Assembly: GCA_000745135.1 (NCBI GenBank)
Contig: JQNH01000001.1
Location: forward strand, 2,232,001 to 2,296,000
Origin: Rhizobiales bacterium YIM 77505
GTDB lineage: Bacteria > Pseudomonadota > Alphaproteobacteria > Rhizobiales > Beijerinckiaceae
Length of the DNA stretch: 64,000 nucleotides
Direction of reading: 5' to 3'
The position numbers were made by a program, and so were the translations under genes. Position 1 is the stretch's first letter. Each line of letters begins with the position of its first letter. Shown one piece after another: positions 46,424 to 55,099 of the stretch. The notes below the pieces were generated by a model, which saw only the letters and a list, made by a program, of their open reading frames with translations, did not search any database and was not told the DNA's origin.

Positions 46424-48619
46424 CTAGCCAGCGGCCTGAACGGCCACATTGCCGACGGGCGCCGGCGCAGTGCGCCGGCCCAAGCGGCGCTCGCCGACGA
46501 GCAGTTGAATCATCAGGATCGCGATGAGCATCACGACGATGAGGACGCAGGAATAAGCGATGGCGAGCCCGAACTCGCCCGCCTCGACGCGCCCGACGAT
46601 GTAGGTCGTCGCCATGTTGTACTCGGCCGAGACGAGGAAAATGACGGCGCTCACCGCCGTCATGGCGCGCACGAAGCTGTAGACGAGGGAGGCGACGACC
46701 GCCGGGCGCAGGAGCGGCAGGATCACGCGCCGCACCGTCGCGAAGGAGCGCGCGCCGAGGGTGAGAGAGGCCTCGTCGAGGCTCTTATCGATCTGGCTCA
46801 GGGTGGCGATGCCCGATCGCACCGCCACCGGCATGTTGCGGAAGACGAAGCACATGACGAGGATGAAGGCGGTGCCGGTGATCTCGACCGGCGGCACGTT
46901 GAAGGCGAGGATGTAGCTCACGCCGACCACGGTGCCGGGAATCGCGAAGCTCAGCATGGTGCCGAACTCGAAGGCGCGCCGTCCGGCGAAGGATTGGCGG
47001 CTCATGAGATAGGCGGTGAGCAGGCCGATGACCGCCGTGAGCGGCGCCGCCATCGCCGCCACCTTCAGGGTGGCGATGAAGGAGTCCCAGGCCGAGCCGG
47101 AAAGAAAGAGCCCGTGCCGGCCCGCCTCGATGCGGAAGCCGGTGAGGAAATGCTCCAGCGTCGGCGTATAATCCCGCCCCATCGAGCGCACGAAGCCGCC
47201 GACGAGGATGACGGCGTAGACAACGAAGGTGAACACCGCCCACGGGATGGCTGTGGCGTAGCAGAGCCACGCCACGCGCCGCGGCAGCGGCAGGAGCAGC
47301 CCCGAATCCCCCTTTCCCGTGACGGTCGTGTAAACGCGCTTGCCGAGCCAGGCGTATTGCACCCAGAACGCCGCCAGCGTGAAGCCGAGAAGAACGAGCG
47401 AGAGGACTGCAGCGCGGCCCTGGTCGTGCGCGGCGCCGACCACGGCGAAGAAGATCTTGGTCGACAGCACTTCGAAATTGCCGCCGAGCACCAGCGGATT
47501 GCCGAAATCGGCCATGCTCTCCACGAAGCCGAGGAGGAAGGCGTTGGCGAGCCCCGGCCGCATGAGAGGAAGCGACACCGTCCGGAAGGTGGTCCATCGG
47601 CTGGCGCGCAAGGTCTGCGACGCCTCCTCGAGGGAGGGGCTGATGCCCTGCACGACGCCGATCAGCACCAGGAAGGCAATGGGGGTGAAGGCGAGGAGCT
47701 GCGCGATGAGGACGCCCGGCAGCCCGTAGATCCAGCGCGAGCGCGGGATGTCGAACCATTCGTAGAGGAGGGCGGAGAGCGCCCCCGAGCGTCCGAAGAG
47801 GAGGATGAGCGCGAGGCCGATGACGAAGGGCGGGGTGATGATCGGCAGAACCGTCAGCACCCGCAGCGCGCCCTTGTAGCGGAAGCCCGTGCGGGTCGCG
47901 ATGAGCGCGAAGGCGAGGCCGAGCGCCGTGGTGCCGACGCCGACCAGCACCGCCAGGAACAGCGTGTTCCAGGCGACGCCGCAGCGCAGGCTCGAGGTGA
48001 GGCAATCGAGTCCCCAAATGGAACGATCAAGGACCTTGGCCGCGAACTCGCTGAAAGAGAACTGGCCGGCATTGTCCTGGAAGGCGCTCACGAGGATCCG
48101 CAGCACAGGAAAGAAGACGAACAGGCCGATGAGGGCCACCACGAGCCCGATCGCCGACACCACGAAGGCGTCGCCCCGGCACCAGCCGCGATCGGCGAGG
48201 CCCTGGCAGAGGAGCATGAGGAGCGCGAGCGCGGTGAGCGCCGCGCCGAAGCCCAGGCCCCCCTGGCGCGGCCCCGGCGCGCCAAACCAGGCGGCGAGCC
48301 ACGCCGTGGTCCAGCCGTTGTGGCCGATGACGAAGCCCTGCACGACAAGAAGAGCCAGGCCGAAGCCGCCGCCGGCGACAAGCCAGGCCGCGGCCTTGTC
48401 CCGATCGAGCCGGGCGACCACGGGCACCGTAGCGACAGCGAGCCCTGCCGCGATCGGCAGAAGCCACCAAGCGCCACCGAACAGCGCGCGGCCGAGGCCG
48501 CTTCCCGCCTCACCGGCAGGATAGCGGTTGGCAAGTGGCGCAAGGTCGGCGAGGTGCCAGGGCAGAATGGCGTAGCCGATCAGCCCGAGGAGGAGCCACG
48601 CCCGTCCGCTAGGTGTCAC
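46424..48619 (-). CDS. Fused ABC transporter permease with extra N-terminal membrane domain
   Basis: 731 residues. Two binding-protein-dependent permease domains lie in one chain (about 235-440 and 530-720), each with an EAA loop (EEASQTLRASRWTTFRTVSLP; DEASLTLGARSFATVRRVILP). An additional hydrophobic region of about 190 residues precedes them, making the protein longer than FbpB-type permeases of 500-560. The start is a GTG with GGGGCGG 9 nt upstream. IS copy 2 begins 18 bp upstream, leaving this ribosome site intact. Confidence 0.9.
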   Translation of the reverse strand: MTPSGRAWLLLGLIGYAILPWHLADLAPLANRYPAGEAGSGLGRALFGGAWWLLPIAAGLAVATVPVVARLDRDKAAAWLVAGGGFGLALLVVQGFVIGHNGWTTAWLAAWFGAPGPRQGGLGFGAALTALALLMLLCQGLADRGWCRGDAFVVSAIGLVVALIGLFVFFPVLRILVSAFQDNAGQFSFSEFAAKVLDRSIWGLDCLTSSLRCGVAWNTLFLAVLVGVGTTALGLAFALIATRTGFRYKGALRVLTVLPIITPPFVIGLALILLFGRSGALSALLYEWFDIPRSRWIYGLPGVLIAQLLAFTPIAFLVLIGVVQGISPSLEEASQTLRASRWTTFRTVSLPLMRPGLANAFLLGFVESMADFGNPLVLGGNFEVLSTKIFFAVVGAAHDQGRAAVLSLVLLGFTLAAFWVQYAWLGKRVYTTVTGKGDSGLLLPLPRRVAWLCYATAIPWAVFTFVVYAVILVGGFVRSMGRDYTPTLEHFLTGFRIEAGRHGLFLSGSAWDSFIATLKVAAMAAPLTAVIGLLTAYLMSRQSFAGRRAFEFGTMLSFAIPGTVVGVSYILAFNVPPVEITGTAFILVMCFVFRNMPVAVRSGIATLSQIDKSLDEASLTLGARSFATVRRVILPLLRPAVVASLVYSFVRAMTAVSAVIFLVSAEYNMATTYIVGRVEAGEFGLAIAYSCVLIVVMLIAILMIQLLVGERRLGRRTAPAPVGNVAVQAAG

Positions 48620-48637
48620 GGCCGACCGCCCCGTCTA

Positions 48638-49483
48638 GAGTCTGTTATGGACTGAGGGTGCGGCTATGGTGCGGGCATGATTGCTCGCAAGTCTTATCCC
48701 TCGGACGTTTCGGATGACGAATGGGCGCTGGTTGCGCCCTATCTTGCACTCTTGCCTGAGGCGGCGGGGCAGCGGGAGCACTCGTTGCGCGAGGTGTTCA
48801 ACGGGCTGCGCTATGTTGTCCGCAACGGCATTGCCTGGCGGGCGATGCCGAATGATCTGCCGCCTTGGGCGGCCGTGTATCAGCAGGCGCAGCGCTGGCT
48901 GCGGGCCGGTTCGTTCGAGGCGCTCGCCCACGACCTGCGCGTGCTGTTGCGGGTGGCGGCCGGGCGCCCGCCCGCACCCTCGGCCGCCATCCTCGACAGC
49001 CGGACGCTGCGCTCCACGCCCGAGAGCGGCCACCGCGCCGGCTATGACGGCGCCAAGCGCAAGAAGGGCTCCAAGCTGCACCTGGCGGTCGACACGCTCG
49101 GCCACCTCCTGGCCCTCCACGTCACCCCCGCCACGGCGGACGACCGCGCCGAGGTCGGGCGCCTGGCCGCCGCCGTGCAGCAGGCCACCGGCAACAGCGT
49201 CGAGATCGCCTTCGTTGACCAGGGCTATACCGGCGACAAGCCGGCCGCGGCCGCCAGCGAACACGGCATCGCCCTGGAGGTCGTGCGCCTGCCCGAGGCC
49301 AAGCGCGGCTTCGTCCTCCTGCCCCGGCGCTGGGTCGTCGAGCGATCCTTCGCTTGGGCCACCCGCTGCCGCCGCCTCGTCAAAGACTACGAGCGCCTGC
49401 ACACAACCCTCGCAGGCCTCCACGTCGTCGCCTTCGCTTGCCTCATGCTCCGTCAAGCCGCAGAACTGGTCCATAACAGACTC
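48638..49483 (+). mobile_element. IS5-family insertion sequence, copy 2
   Basis: 846 bp with the same 15-bp terminal repeats as copy 1 and TA on both sides (48636-48637 and 49484-49485). It is inserted between binding protein 2 and the fused permease, in the opposite direction to those genes. Without it, the two genes would be 29 bp apart. Confidence 0.93.
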
Positions 49484-49486
49484 TAA
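48677..49486 (+). CDS. IS5-family transposase, copy 2
   Basis: 269 residues, intact, with the same DDE residues as copy 1. It differs by L37 and G125. The stop codon is TAA, again formed by the target TA plus the adjacent host base. It faces opposite to the interrupted transport operon. Confidence 0.93.
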   Translation: MIARKSYPSDVSDDEWALVAPYLALLPEAAGQREHSLREVFNGLRYVVRNGIAWRAMPNDLPPWAAVYQQAQRWLRAGSFEALAHDLRVLLRVAAGRPPAPSAAILDSRTLRSTPESGHRAGYDGAKRKKGSKLHLAVDTLGHLLALHVTPATADDRAEVGRLAAAVQQATGNSVEIAFVDQGYTGDKPAAAASEHGIALEVVRLPEAKRGFVLLPRRWVVERSFAWATRCRRLVKDYERLHTTLAGLHVVAFACLMLRQAAELVHNRL

Positions 49487-49496
49487 GCGCCTCATG

Positions 49497-50531
49497 CTAT
49501 TTCGGCAGGCTCTTGATCTCGCGGTCCCACTTGGAGAGCAGGCGCCGCCGCTCCTCCGACGAGCCGTATTTGGCGAAGTCGTAGTTGATGAGCTTGATGT
49601 CCTGCAGCTTGGGCGATTGCGGCGGCACCGGCGCGCTCTTGTTCGACGGCACCTGGTAGGACCTGGCCTGAGCGCCGATGGCCTGCGCCTCGGGGCTCAG
49701 CGCCCAGTCATACCATTTCATCGCGTTCTCCAGATTGCGCGCGCCCTTGATGATCGACATGGAGCCGATCTCGTAGCCGGTGCCCTCGCAGGGGGCCACG
49801 ACCTTGATGGGGGCGCCATCCACCACCATCGTGACGAGATCGTGCATGAAGGTGATGCCGACCGTGGTCTCGCCGAGCGCCGCCGCCTTGGCGGGCGCGG
49901 CGCCCGACTTGGTGTACTGATTGACGTTCTTGTGCAGGGCCTTGAGGTACTCGAAACCTTTGTCCTCGCCCATGAGCTGCACCATCGTCGCGAGGAGCGT
50001 GTAGGCGGTCCCAGAGGAGTTAGGGTCGGCGACCTGCACCTCGTCTTTCAGCTTGGGATCGAGCAGGTCGGCCCAGCATTTTGGCTCGTTGAGCCTCTTG
50101 GCGGCGAGCTCCTTGGTGTTGAAGCCGAAGCCGAGCGCCCCCGAATAGACGCCGACCGTCCGCCCTCTCGACTGCTCCCATTGCCGCACCGCCCAGTCGC
50201 TCAGCTCCGCGAGCCTCGGCGACTTGTACTCGGCGAGCAGGCCTTCCTCCGCTGCCTGCAGCTGGGGATCGCCGGTGCCGCCCCACCAGACGTCGCCGCG
50301 CGGATTGGCCGCCTCCGCCTTCACCTGGGCGTAGAACTCGCCCGAGCTCTTGCGCGTCATCGACACCTTGATGCCGGTGTCACGCTCGAAGGCGGCGACC
50401 ATGGCGCGGCACCACTCCTCCTGCACAGCGCAGTAGAGCACGAGCGAGCCCTGCGCCTGCGCGGCAGGCACCGCGGCCGCCATCCCCAGCCCGAGCAGCA
50501 GGGCGGCGGGCCATCGCAATGATCCGACCAT
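49497..50531 (-). CDS. ABC transporter substrate-binding protein 2 (paralogue of binding protein 1)
   Basis: 344 residues from the ATG at 50531, with GGGAGGA 6 nt upstream. The signal peptide ends near AAQAQ. The mature sequence parallels binding protein 1 nearly residue for residue. The C-terminus SKWDREIKSLPK matches KKWDAEVKALPK of the paralogue. It is now separated from the permease by IS copy 2. Confidence 0.92.
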   Translation of the reverse strand: MVGSLRWPAALLLGLGMAAAVPAAQAQGSLVLYCAVQEEWCRAMVAAFERDTGIKVSMTRKSSGEFYAQVKAEAANPRGDVWWGGTGDPQLQAAEEGLLAEYKSPRLAELSDWAVRQWEQSRGRTVGVYSGALGFGFNTKELAAKRLNEPKCWADLLDPKLKDEVQVADPNSSGTAYTLLATMVQLMGEDKGFEYLKALHKNVNQYTKSGAAPAKAAALGETTVGITFMHDLVTMVVDGAPIKVVAPCEGTGYEIGSMSIIKGARNLENAMKWYDWALSPEAQAIGAQARSYQVPSNKSAPVPPQSPKLQDIKLINYDFAKYGSSEERRRLLSKWDREIKSLPK

Positions 50532-50626
50532 GAGCGTCCTCCCGACATCCTGGCGATGTCTTGTCGACTCATCACATCGCGCCGGCGGACCGCCGTCAAT
50601 CGGGGCGCGCGAGGGAGCGAGCAGCG

Positions 50627-51409
50627 TCAGCCGATTCCGGTCAGCGCCACGAGGCAGGCCTTGAGCTCCGGCGTGCAGGCCAGGATGGGGTTGCCGTTCG
50701 TCAGCCCCGATCTTTCGAGAAAGGCGTTGGTCCAGCCGCCTGCCTCCCGCACGAGGACGATCCCGGCGAGGGCATCCCAGGAATTCATGTGGAGCTCGCA
50801 ATAGCCATCGATGCGCCCGGCGGCGACATAGGCGAGCGCGAGCGCTCCCGATCCGCCGCGGCGCACGCCGGCTCCGGCCTCGGTGAGCCGCCCCACGAGC
50901 GCGACGTAGTCCCGCAGCGGCAGGCGCGTCGACCAGCCCACCTCGACCGAGGACTGGCGGATGTCGCCTAGGCCGCTGACCGACATGGCTTCCCCGTTGA
51001 GGGTGGCCCCGAGGCCGCGCCCAGCGGCGAAGAGCTCGTCCATGAGGGGATCGTAAATGACACCAACCTGGACCTCCCCCTCCGCGACAAAGGCGATGGA
51101 GATGCAGAACTGGGGGATGCCGCGCACGAAATTCGCCGTGCCGTCGACCGGGTCGACCACCCAGACGGACGGCCCGAAGGCGCCGCCGCCCTCCTCCCCG
51201 TAGAAGGCGTCCTCCGGGAAGGCGTCGAGAAGGCGTTTCCGGATAAGGGCTTCCACCTCCGCATCGGTGGCCGAGAGGTAGTCTTGATGGCCCTTGAAGT
51301 CGATGGAGAGGCCTTTCGGCCTCTCCCGGAACCGCCGCCGCGCCAGGACGCCGGCCTCGCGCGCCACCGTTGAGGCGTGCGCGAGCCGGACCGCGATGCC
51401 GGTGTTCAT
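50627..51409 (-). CDS. Inositol monophosphatase family phosphatase
   Basis: 260 residues. The metal sites are complete: E72/E73 (GEEGG), D86-P-V-D89-G-T (motif A) and W211-D212-A-L-A-G (motif B). It hydrolyses a small phosphate ester such as inositol phosphate, histidinol phosphate or a sugar phosphate. The ATG at 51409 lies 13 bp after the aminotransferase stop. Its place in a transport operon suggests it dephosphorylates an imported compound or its product. Confidence 0.9.
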   Translation of the reverse strand: MNTGIAVRLAHASTVAREAGVLARRRFRERPKGLSIDFKGHQDYLSATDAEVEALIRKRLLDAFPEDAFYGEEGGGAFGPSVWVVDPVDGTANFVRGIPQFCISIAFVAEGEVQVGVIYDPLMDELFAAGRGLGATLNGEAMSVSGLGDIRQSSVEVGWSTRLPLRDYVALVGRLTEAGAGVRRGGSGALALAYVAAGRIDGYCELHMNSWDALAGIVLVREAGGWTNAFLERSGLTNGNPILACTPELKACLVALTGIG

Positions 51410-51422
51410 GCGGCGGCCTGGT

Positions 51423-52682
51423 TCAGGCACCGGCCCGCGACGGCCCGGCGTCGCGGTCATAGACGTCGTACGCCGCCTTCACCGCCGCCCCGAGGGCCAC
51501 CTTGGCGCCCGCGCGGGCGAGCGCCGCTTCCAGCGCCGCAAGACAGATCAGGACATTCTGCTTGCGGCAGTTGTAGCCCATGGCGCCGATGCGCCAGATG
51601 CGCCCGCGCAAGGGACCGAAGGACGTGCCGATCTCGATGCCGAAATCCTCGAGCATCATGCGGCGCACGGCCTCGCCGTCCACCCCCTCGGGAATGTGGA
51701 CGCCGGTGACGTTCGCCATCTTGTGACGCTGGTCGCCGAAGAGGCGAAGCCCCATCGCCTCCAACCCTGCCGTCATGGCGCGGCTGGCGAGCGCGTGGCG
51801 GGCGAAGACCTTGTCGAGCCCCTCGCGCAGCACGATGCGTGCGCATTCGCGTGCGGCGTAGAGCATCGAGGTCGCCTCCGTATGGTGATTGAGGCGCGCC
51901 TCGCTCCAATAGTCCATGAGCATGGCAAGGTCGAAATAGTTCGACTGGATGCGAGGGCCGTTGCCGGGCACGAAGCCGGGCGGGCGGATGCCCGCCTCCA
52001 CATGCTTGCGCGCCAGCACGGCGCGTTCGACGCGCTCGTTGAAGGTGATCGGCGCGCAGCCCGGCGGGCCCGACAAGCACTTCTGCAACCCTGCCGAAGC
52101 GGCATCGATATTCCACCGGTCGACCGCGAACTCCATGCCGCCGAGCGTGGCCGTGGAATCGACGTAGAGAAGCACATCATAGCGACGACAGATCGCGCCG
52201 ACCTCCTCGAGCGGCTGCGCCATGGTCGTCGATGTGTCGCCGTGCACCACGGCAAGGAGCTTCGGCCGATGACGTTTGATCGCTTCCTCGATGGCCTCAG
52301 GCGCGAAGACGGTGCCCCATTCGGTCTCGATGAAGGACACGTCCGCCCCGCAGCGGCCGGCGATCTCGCACAGCAGATGCCCGAACCGCCCGAAGATGGG
52401 AACGAGCACGCGGTCGCCCGGCGCGATCAGGGAGACGAGGATCGCCTCGATCCCAGCCCGTGCGGTTCCGTCGACCAGAAACGACCAGCGGTTCTGCGTC
52501 TGGAAGAGCCCGCGCAACAGGCCCATCGTTTCATTCATATAGCCTGTGAACTGCGGGTCGAACTGGCCGAGGAGCGGCATCGACATCGCCCGCAGGACCC
52601 GCGGATCGACATTGATGGGCCCGGGCCCCATGAGAAGCCGCGGCAGTGGATCGAGCTCTTCGGGAATGGACGGGCACATCAT
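51423..52682 (-). CDS. PLP-dependent aminotransferase, alanine-glyoxylate / PucG type
   Basis: 419 residues, fold-type I class V. MGPGPINVDPRVLRAM at the N-terminus, PLP-binding D175 (YVDSTATLGG) and Schiff-base lysine K201 (SAGLQKCLSGPPG). It most resembles alanine-glyoxylate and (S)-ureidoglycine-glyoxylate aminotransferases; it is less like PhnW of aminoethylphosphonate breakdown. It is the first gene of the operon interrupted by IS copy 2, so its substrate is probably linked to the imported compound. Confidence 0.9.
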   Translation of the reverse strand: MMCPSIPEELDPLPRLLMGPGPINVDPRVLRAMSMPLLGQFDPQFTGYMNETMGLLRGLFQTQNRWSFLVDGTARAGIEAILVSLIAPGDRVLVPIFGRFGHLLCEIAGRCGADVSFIETEWGTVFAPEAIEEAIKRHRPKLLAVVHGDTSTTMAQPLEEVGAICRRYDVLLYVDSTATLGGMEFAVDRWNIDAASAGLQKCLSGPPGCAPITFNERVERAVLARKHVEAGIRPPGFVPGNGPRIQSNYFDLAMLMDYWSEARLNHHTEATSMLYAARECARIVLREGLDKVFARHALASRAMTAGLEAMGLRLFGDQRHKMANVTGVHIPEGVDGEAVRRMMLEDFGIEIGTSFGPLRGRIWRIGAMGYNCRKQNVLICLAALEAALARAGAKVALGAAVKAAYDVYDRDAGPSRAGA

Positions 52683-52909
52683 CGCTGGGTTCGACTTGGC
52701 CAGGAGCGCTTCAAGGTTCGAGGTCTAGGTCCTCCTACACCAGGATACGCTGCCCTGCCACACAACCGATCGCTTCTCGCCGGCAGTGCTCCGGGCGCCG
52801 CCGGAACCCCTGGACGGCCGCGCGCGTTCGGCGACACCGGTCAGGAGACAGCACGAACCGCCGACGGAATCCCCTTGCCGCGCTTCTCCGGTCGATGACA
52901 GCCGGTGTG
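52683..52909. other. Intergenic region, no gene seen
   Basis: 227 bp upstream of the aminotransferase operon and downstream of the mucR-like gene. It should hold the operon promoter. No clear palindrome or terminator is visible. Confidence 0.4.
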
Positions 52910-53359
52910 TCAGCCCGCTCTCTTCGCGGCTCGGGCCCGCGAGGCCTTGCTGCTGCGGCGCTTCTGCCCGAGTCCCATGCTGCGCGCCAGTTCCGACCGC
53001 GCCTTGGCATAGTTCGGGGCGACCATTGGATAATCCGGCGGGAGCCCCCAGTATCGACGATAATCGTCGGGGCTCATGTGGTGATGAGTCCGCAGATGGC
53101 GCTTCAGGGACTTGAACTTCCGGCCGTCGAACAGCGACACGATGTAATCGTTCGTGACGGATTTCTTGATCGGGACCGCAGGCGTAGGCTTCTCCGGAAT
53201 CTGGTGGATCGGCTGCTCGGTGAGCCTGAGCAGAGCGGAGTGTACCGAGCTGATCAAGGCAGGCACCTCTCCCATGGGAATGGCGTTGTTGCTGACGAAG
53301 GCCGAAACGATGTCGGTCGCCAAATCAAGATAACGAGACGGTTCAGGATTTTCCGCCAT
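52910..53359 (-). CDS. MucR/Ros family transcriptional regulator
   Basis: 149 residues from the ATG at 53359, with AAGGAAG upstream. N-terminal region (YLDLATDIVSAFVSNN) typical of MucR oligomerisation. The zinc-finger-like DNA domain is at 70-125 (FKSLKRHLRTHHHMSPDDYRRYWGLP). The first zinc ligand, normally cysteine, is S75, while D78, H88 and H92 remain, so it may fold without zinc. MucR proteins control exopolysaccharide, motility and cell-cycle genes in alphaproteobacteria. Confidence 0.92.
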   Translation of the reverse strand: MAENPEPSRYLDLATDIVSAFVSNNAIPMGEVPALISSVHSALLRLTEQPIHQIPEKPTPAVPIKKSVTNDYIVSLFDGRKFKSLKRHLRTHHHMSPDDYRRYWGLPPDYPMVAPNYAKARSELARSMGLGQKRRSSKASRARAAKRAG

Positions 53360-53736
53360 CGAGAGCTTCCTTAGCTCGGCACGATTTCCTCTATGACATA
53401 AGTTGACCGGCCTGCCTAACACAATTGTTCGCACGTTCCGGTTGAGTCCGCCAGCGACGCTCGTGGCTGCTGCAGCTTCTCATCTTGCTTTTTGGAGCGT
53501 TTGCCTCGTGCAAAGAAAGCAATGCTGGGTTGGTGCCGGCATGAGGCATGAACGATTACTTTTCGCAAGACCAATTTCAGGTGCAGATGACCGTCAGGGC
53601 GAGTTTCCGTTGACCCGGGAATTTCGCTTGTGGCGTCCGGTCCTCTGCAACAAACGATCGGGCACGGGCCGATGGTAAGAGACCGTTAACCATAACCAGG
53701 TTTGCTGAGGCGGCCCTCCAACAAAGGACGCCCGCC
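53360..53736. promoter_or_regulatory. Long intergenic region upstream of MucR, AT-richer
   Basis: 377 bp between divergent genes, with no convincing gene. It has an ACAATTGT palindrome at 53421-53428 near the MucR start and a TTAACCATAACC stretch (53686-53697) before the next gene, resembling a CtrA half-site. MucR proteins bind AT-rich DNA of their own promoter, so autoregulation is likely. Confidence 0.4.
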
Positions 53737-54162
53737 ATGGTCGCACCCAGTCTCGCGGCGGTCTCCGAGCCCGCTCAGCTCCGCCCCCTCTCCTTCGATC
53801 TCACCTCGCCCGACGGTACCGATGCGGCAATACAGGCCGCCTTCGAAGACGCGAAAGAGGAGAGCCTGCTCTTCATCGAGAGCGCCACGGCGCGAATCGC
53901 TCAGAACGAAGGCGGCGACGCGGCGTTGCGGGAACTGCAAGCCTTCCTGCTCTATCTCCTGTCGCATGTGGAGCGCGATCCCGGTCTTGCGATCGCGGCG
54001 GATGATCTGTTTGGCGCTGCCGCCGCCATCCGGAACGGGTTCGAGTCCGGGCGTCTGACCATCGACATGCGCAGCCGTCGTCTGCTCAACGACGCCGCGC
54101 AGCGCTTCCGTGCCCGCCTGCGGACCGCGCGGCTGCGCAAGGAAGCCGTGCGGTCGATCTAG
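53737..54162 (+). CDS. Hypothetical protein
   Basis: 141 residues, acidic in the first half and strongly basic in the last 30 residues (RRLLNDAAQRFRARLRTARLRKEAVRSI). Mostly helical, no signal peptide or membrane segment. I do not recognise the family. It has its own clear terminator and a TTAACC element upstream, so it is probably expressed as a single gene. A regulatory or flagellum-linked small protein is possible but unsupported. Confidence 0.7.
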   Translation: MVAPSLAAVSEPAQLRPLSFDLTSPDGTDAAIQAAFEDAKEESLLFIESATARIAQNEGGDAALRELQAFLLYLLSHVERDPGLAIAADDLFGAAAAIRNGFESGRLTIDMRSRRLLNDAAQRFRARLRTARLRKEAVRSI

Positions 54163-54190
54163 CGCCCGAGCGGCTCCGCGTCGGTTGAAT

Positions 54191-54229
54191 GAGGCCGCTG
54201 CTCCTTGCGAGCGGCGGCCTCATATTTTT
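54191..54229 (+). terminator. Intrinsic terminator after the hypothetical gene
   Basis: GAGGCCGCTGCTC (54191-54203) pairs with GAGCGGCGGCCTC (54209-54221) with one wobble and a 5-nt loop, followed by ATATTTTT. It isolates the hypothetical gene from minCDE. Confidence 0.9.
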
Positions 54230-54283
54230 CGCCCCCGCCAAGGATTCCATTGCCGCTGTTTCTTGTCGGTGCTCTGCCCCGTG

Positions 54284-54299
54284 TTAACGCTTCGCTAAC
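54284..54299. promoter_or_regulatory. CtrA-like box upstream of minC
   Basis: TTAA-N7-CTAAC differs from the alphaproteobacterial CtrA consensus TTAA-N7-TTAAC by one base. It lies 47 bp before the minC start, where a cell-cycle regulator would act on the promoter. Confidence 0.55.
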
Positions 54300-54345
54300 C
54301 ATAGAGGGCGACAACTTGTTCTGGATAAGGACTCGTTAAACAGCC

Positions 54346-55077
54346 GTGCCTAGCGCCGCCACCGCCCTCCAAACCAAAGATCAGAAGATCCAGCCGATCC
54401 GGCTCCGCGGCCGTTCCTTCATGGCCCTCGTGCTGGCGCCCGAGCCGCCCATCGCGACCTGGCTCGAGCGGCTGGACGCCTTGATCGCCCGCTCGCCCGG
54501 CTTCTTCGTTGGACGCGCCATTGTGCTCGATGTCGTCGGCCTTCCGCAATCGAAAGGCGAGCTGGCGCGTCTCATCGCCGAACTGCACGAGCGGGGCATC
54601 CGCGTAATGGGCCTCGAAGGGGCCGACCCATCGCTCCTGGGACTCGGTCTGCCGCCGCCTGTGACCGGTGGACGTCCCCTCGGCGAGGTTGAGCTCCCCG
54701 AAGGACCGCCGAAGAAGGCGAGCGCGCCGCGGCCCGCCGCGCCAAAGCAGACGTCCTTGCTCGTCGACCACCCGGTCCGCTCGGGACAATCGATCGTTTA
54801 CCCCGAAGGCGACGTCACGGTCGTAGGCTCCGTCGCCTCGGGGGCCGAGATCATCGCTGGCGGATCGATCCACATCTATGGCGCCCTTCGCGGACGCGCC
54901 ATCGCAGGCTCGATGGGAAACGCCCAAGCGCGAATCTACTGCCGGAAGCTGGAGGCCGAGCTCATCGCCATCGACGGCCTCTACAAGACCGCCGAGGACA
55001 TGGACGAGGAGCTGCGCGGCCGCGCTGTCCAAGTCCGCTTGTGCGGTGACACGATGGTGATGGAATCCCTAGGCTGA
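54346..55077 (+). CDS. minC: Septum site-determining protein MinC
   Basis: 243 residues. N-terminal FtsZ-inhibiting domain at about 15-105, a proline/alanine linker, and the C-terminal beta-helix at about 145-240 (GDVTVVGSVASGAEIIAGGSIHIYGALRGRA). It blocks FtsZ rings away from midcell when recruited by MinD. The start is a GTG. It leads a minCDE operon with minD 22 bp downstream. Confidence 0.93.
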   Translation: MPSAATALQTKDQKIQPIRLRGRSFMALVLAPEPPIATWLERLDALIARSPGFFVGRAIVLDVVGLPQSKGELARLIAELHERGIRVMGLEGADPSLLGLGLPPPVTGGRPLGEVELPEGPPKKASAPRPAAPKQTSLLVDHPVRSGQSIVYPEGDVTVVGSVASGAEIIAGGSIHIYGALRGRAIAGSMGNAQARIYCRKLEAELIAIDGLYKTAEDMDEELRGRAVQVRLCGDTMVMESLG

Positions 55078-55099
55078 CAGCGGGGACGAGGGGACGAGA

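Noticed and set aside
46505-48655. A 716-codon plus-strand frame opposite the fused permease
   Set aside because: Charged, repetitive translation without a fold; the permease frame is fully supported.
53403-53678. A 91-codon frame in the region upstream of MucR
   Set aside because: No ribosome site, no recognisable motif, and it lies in an AT-rich control region.
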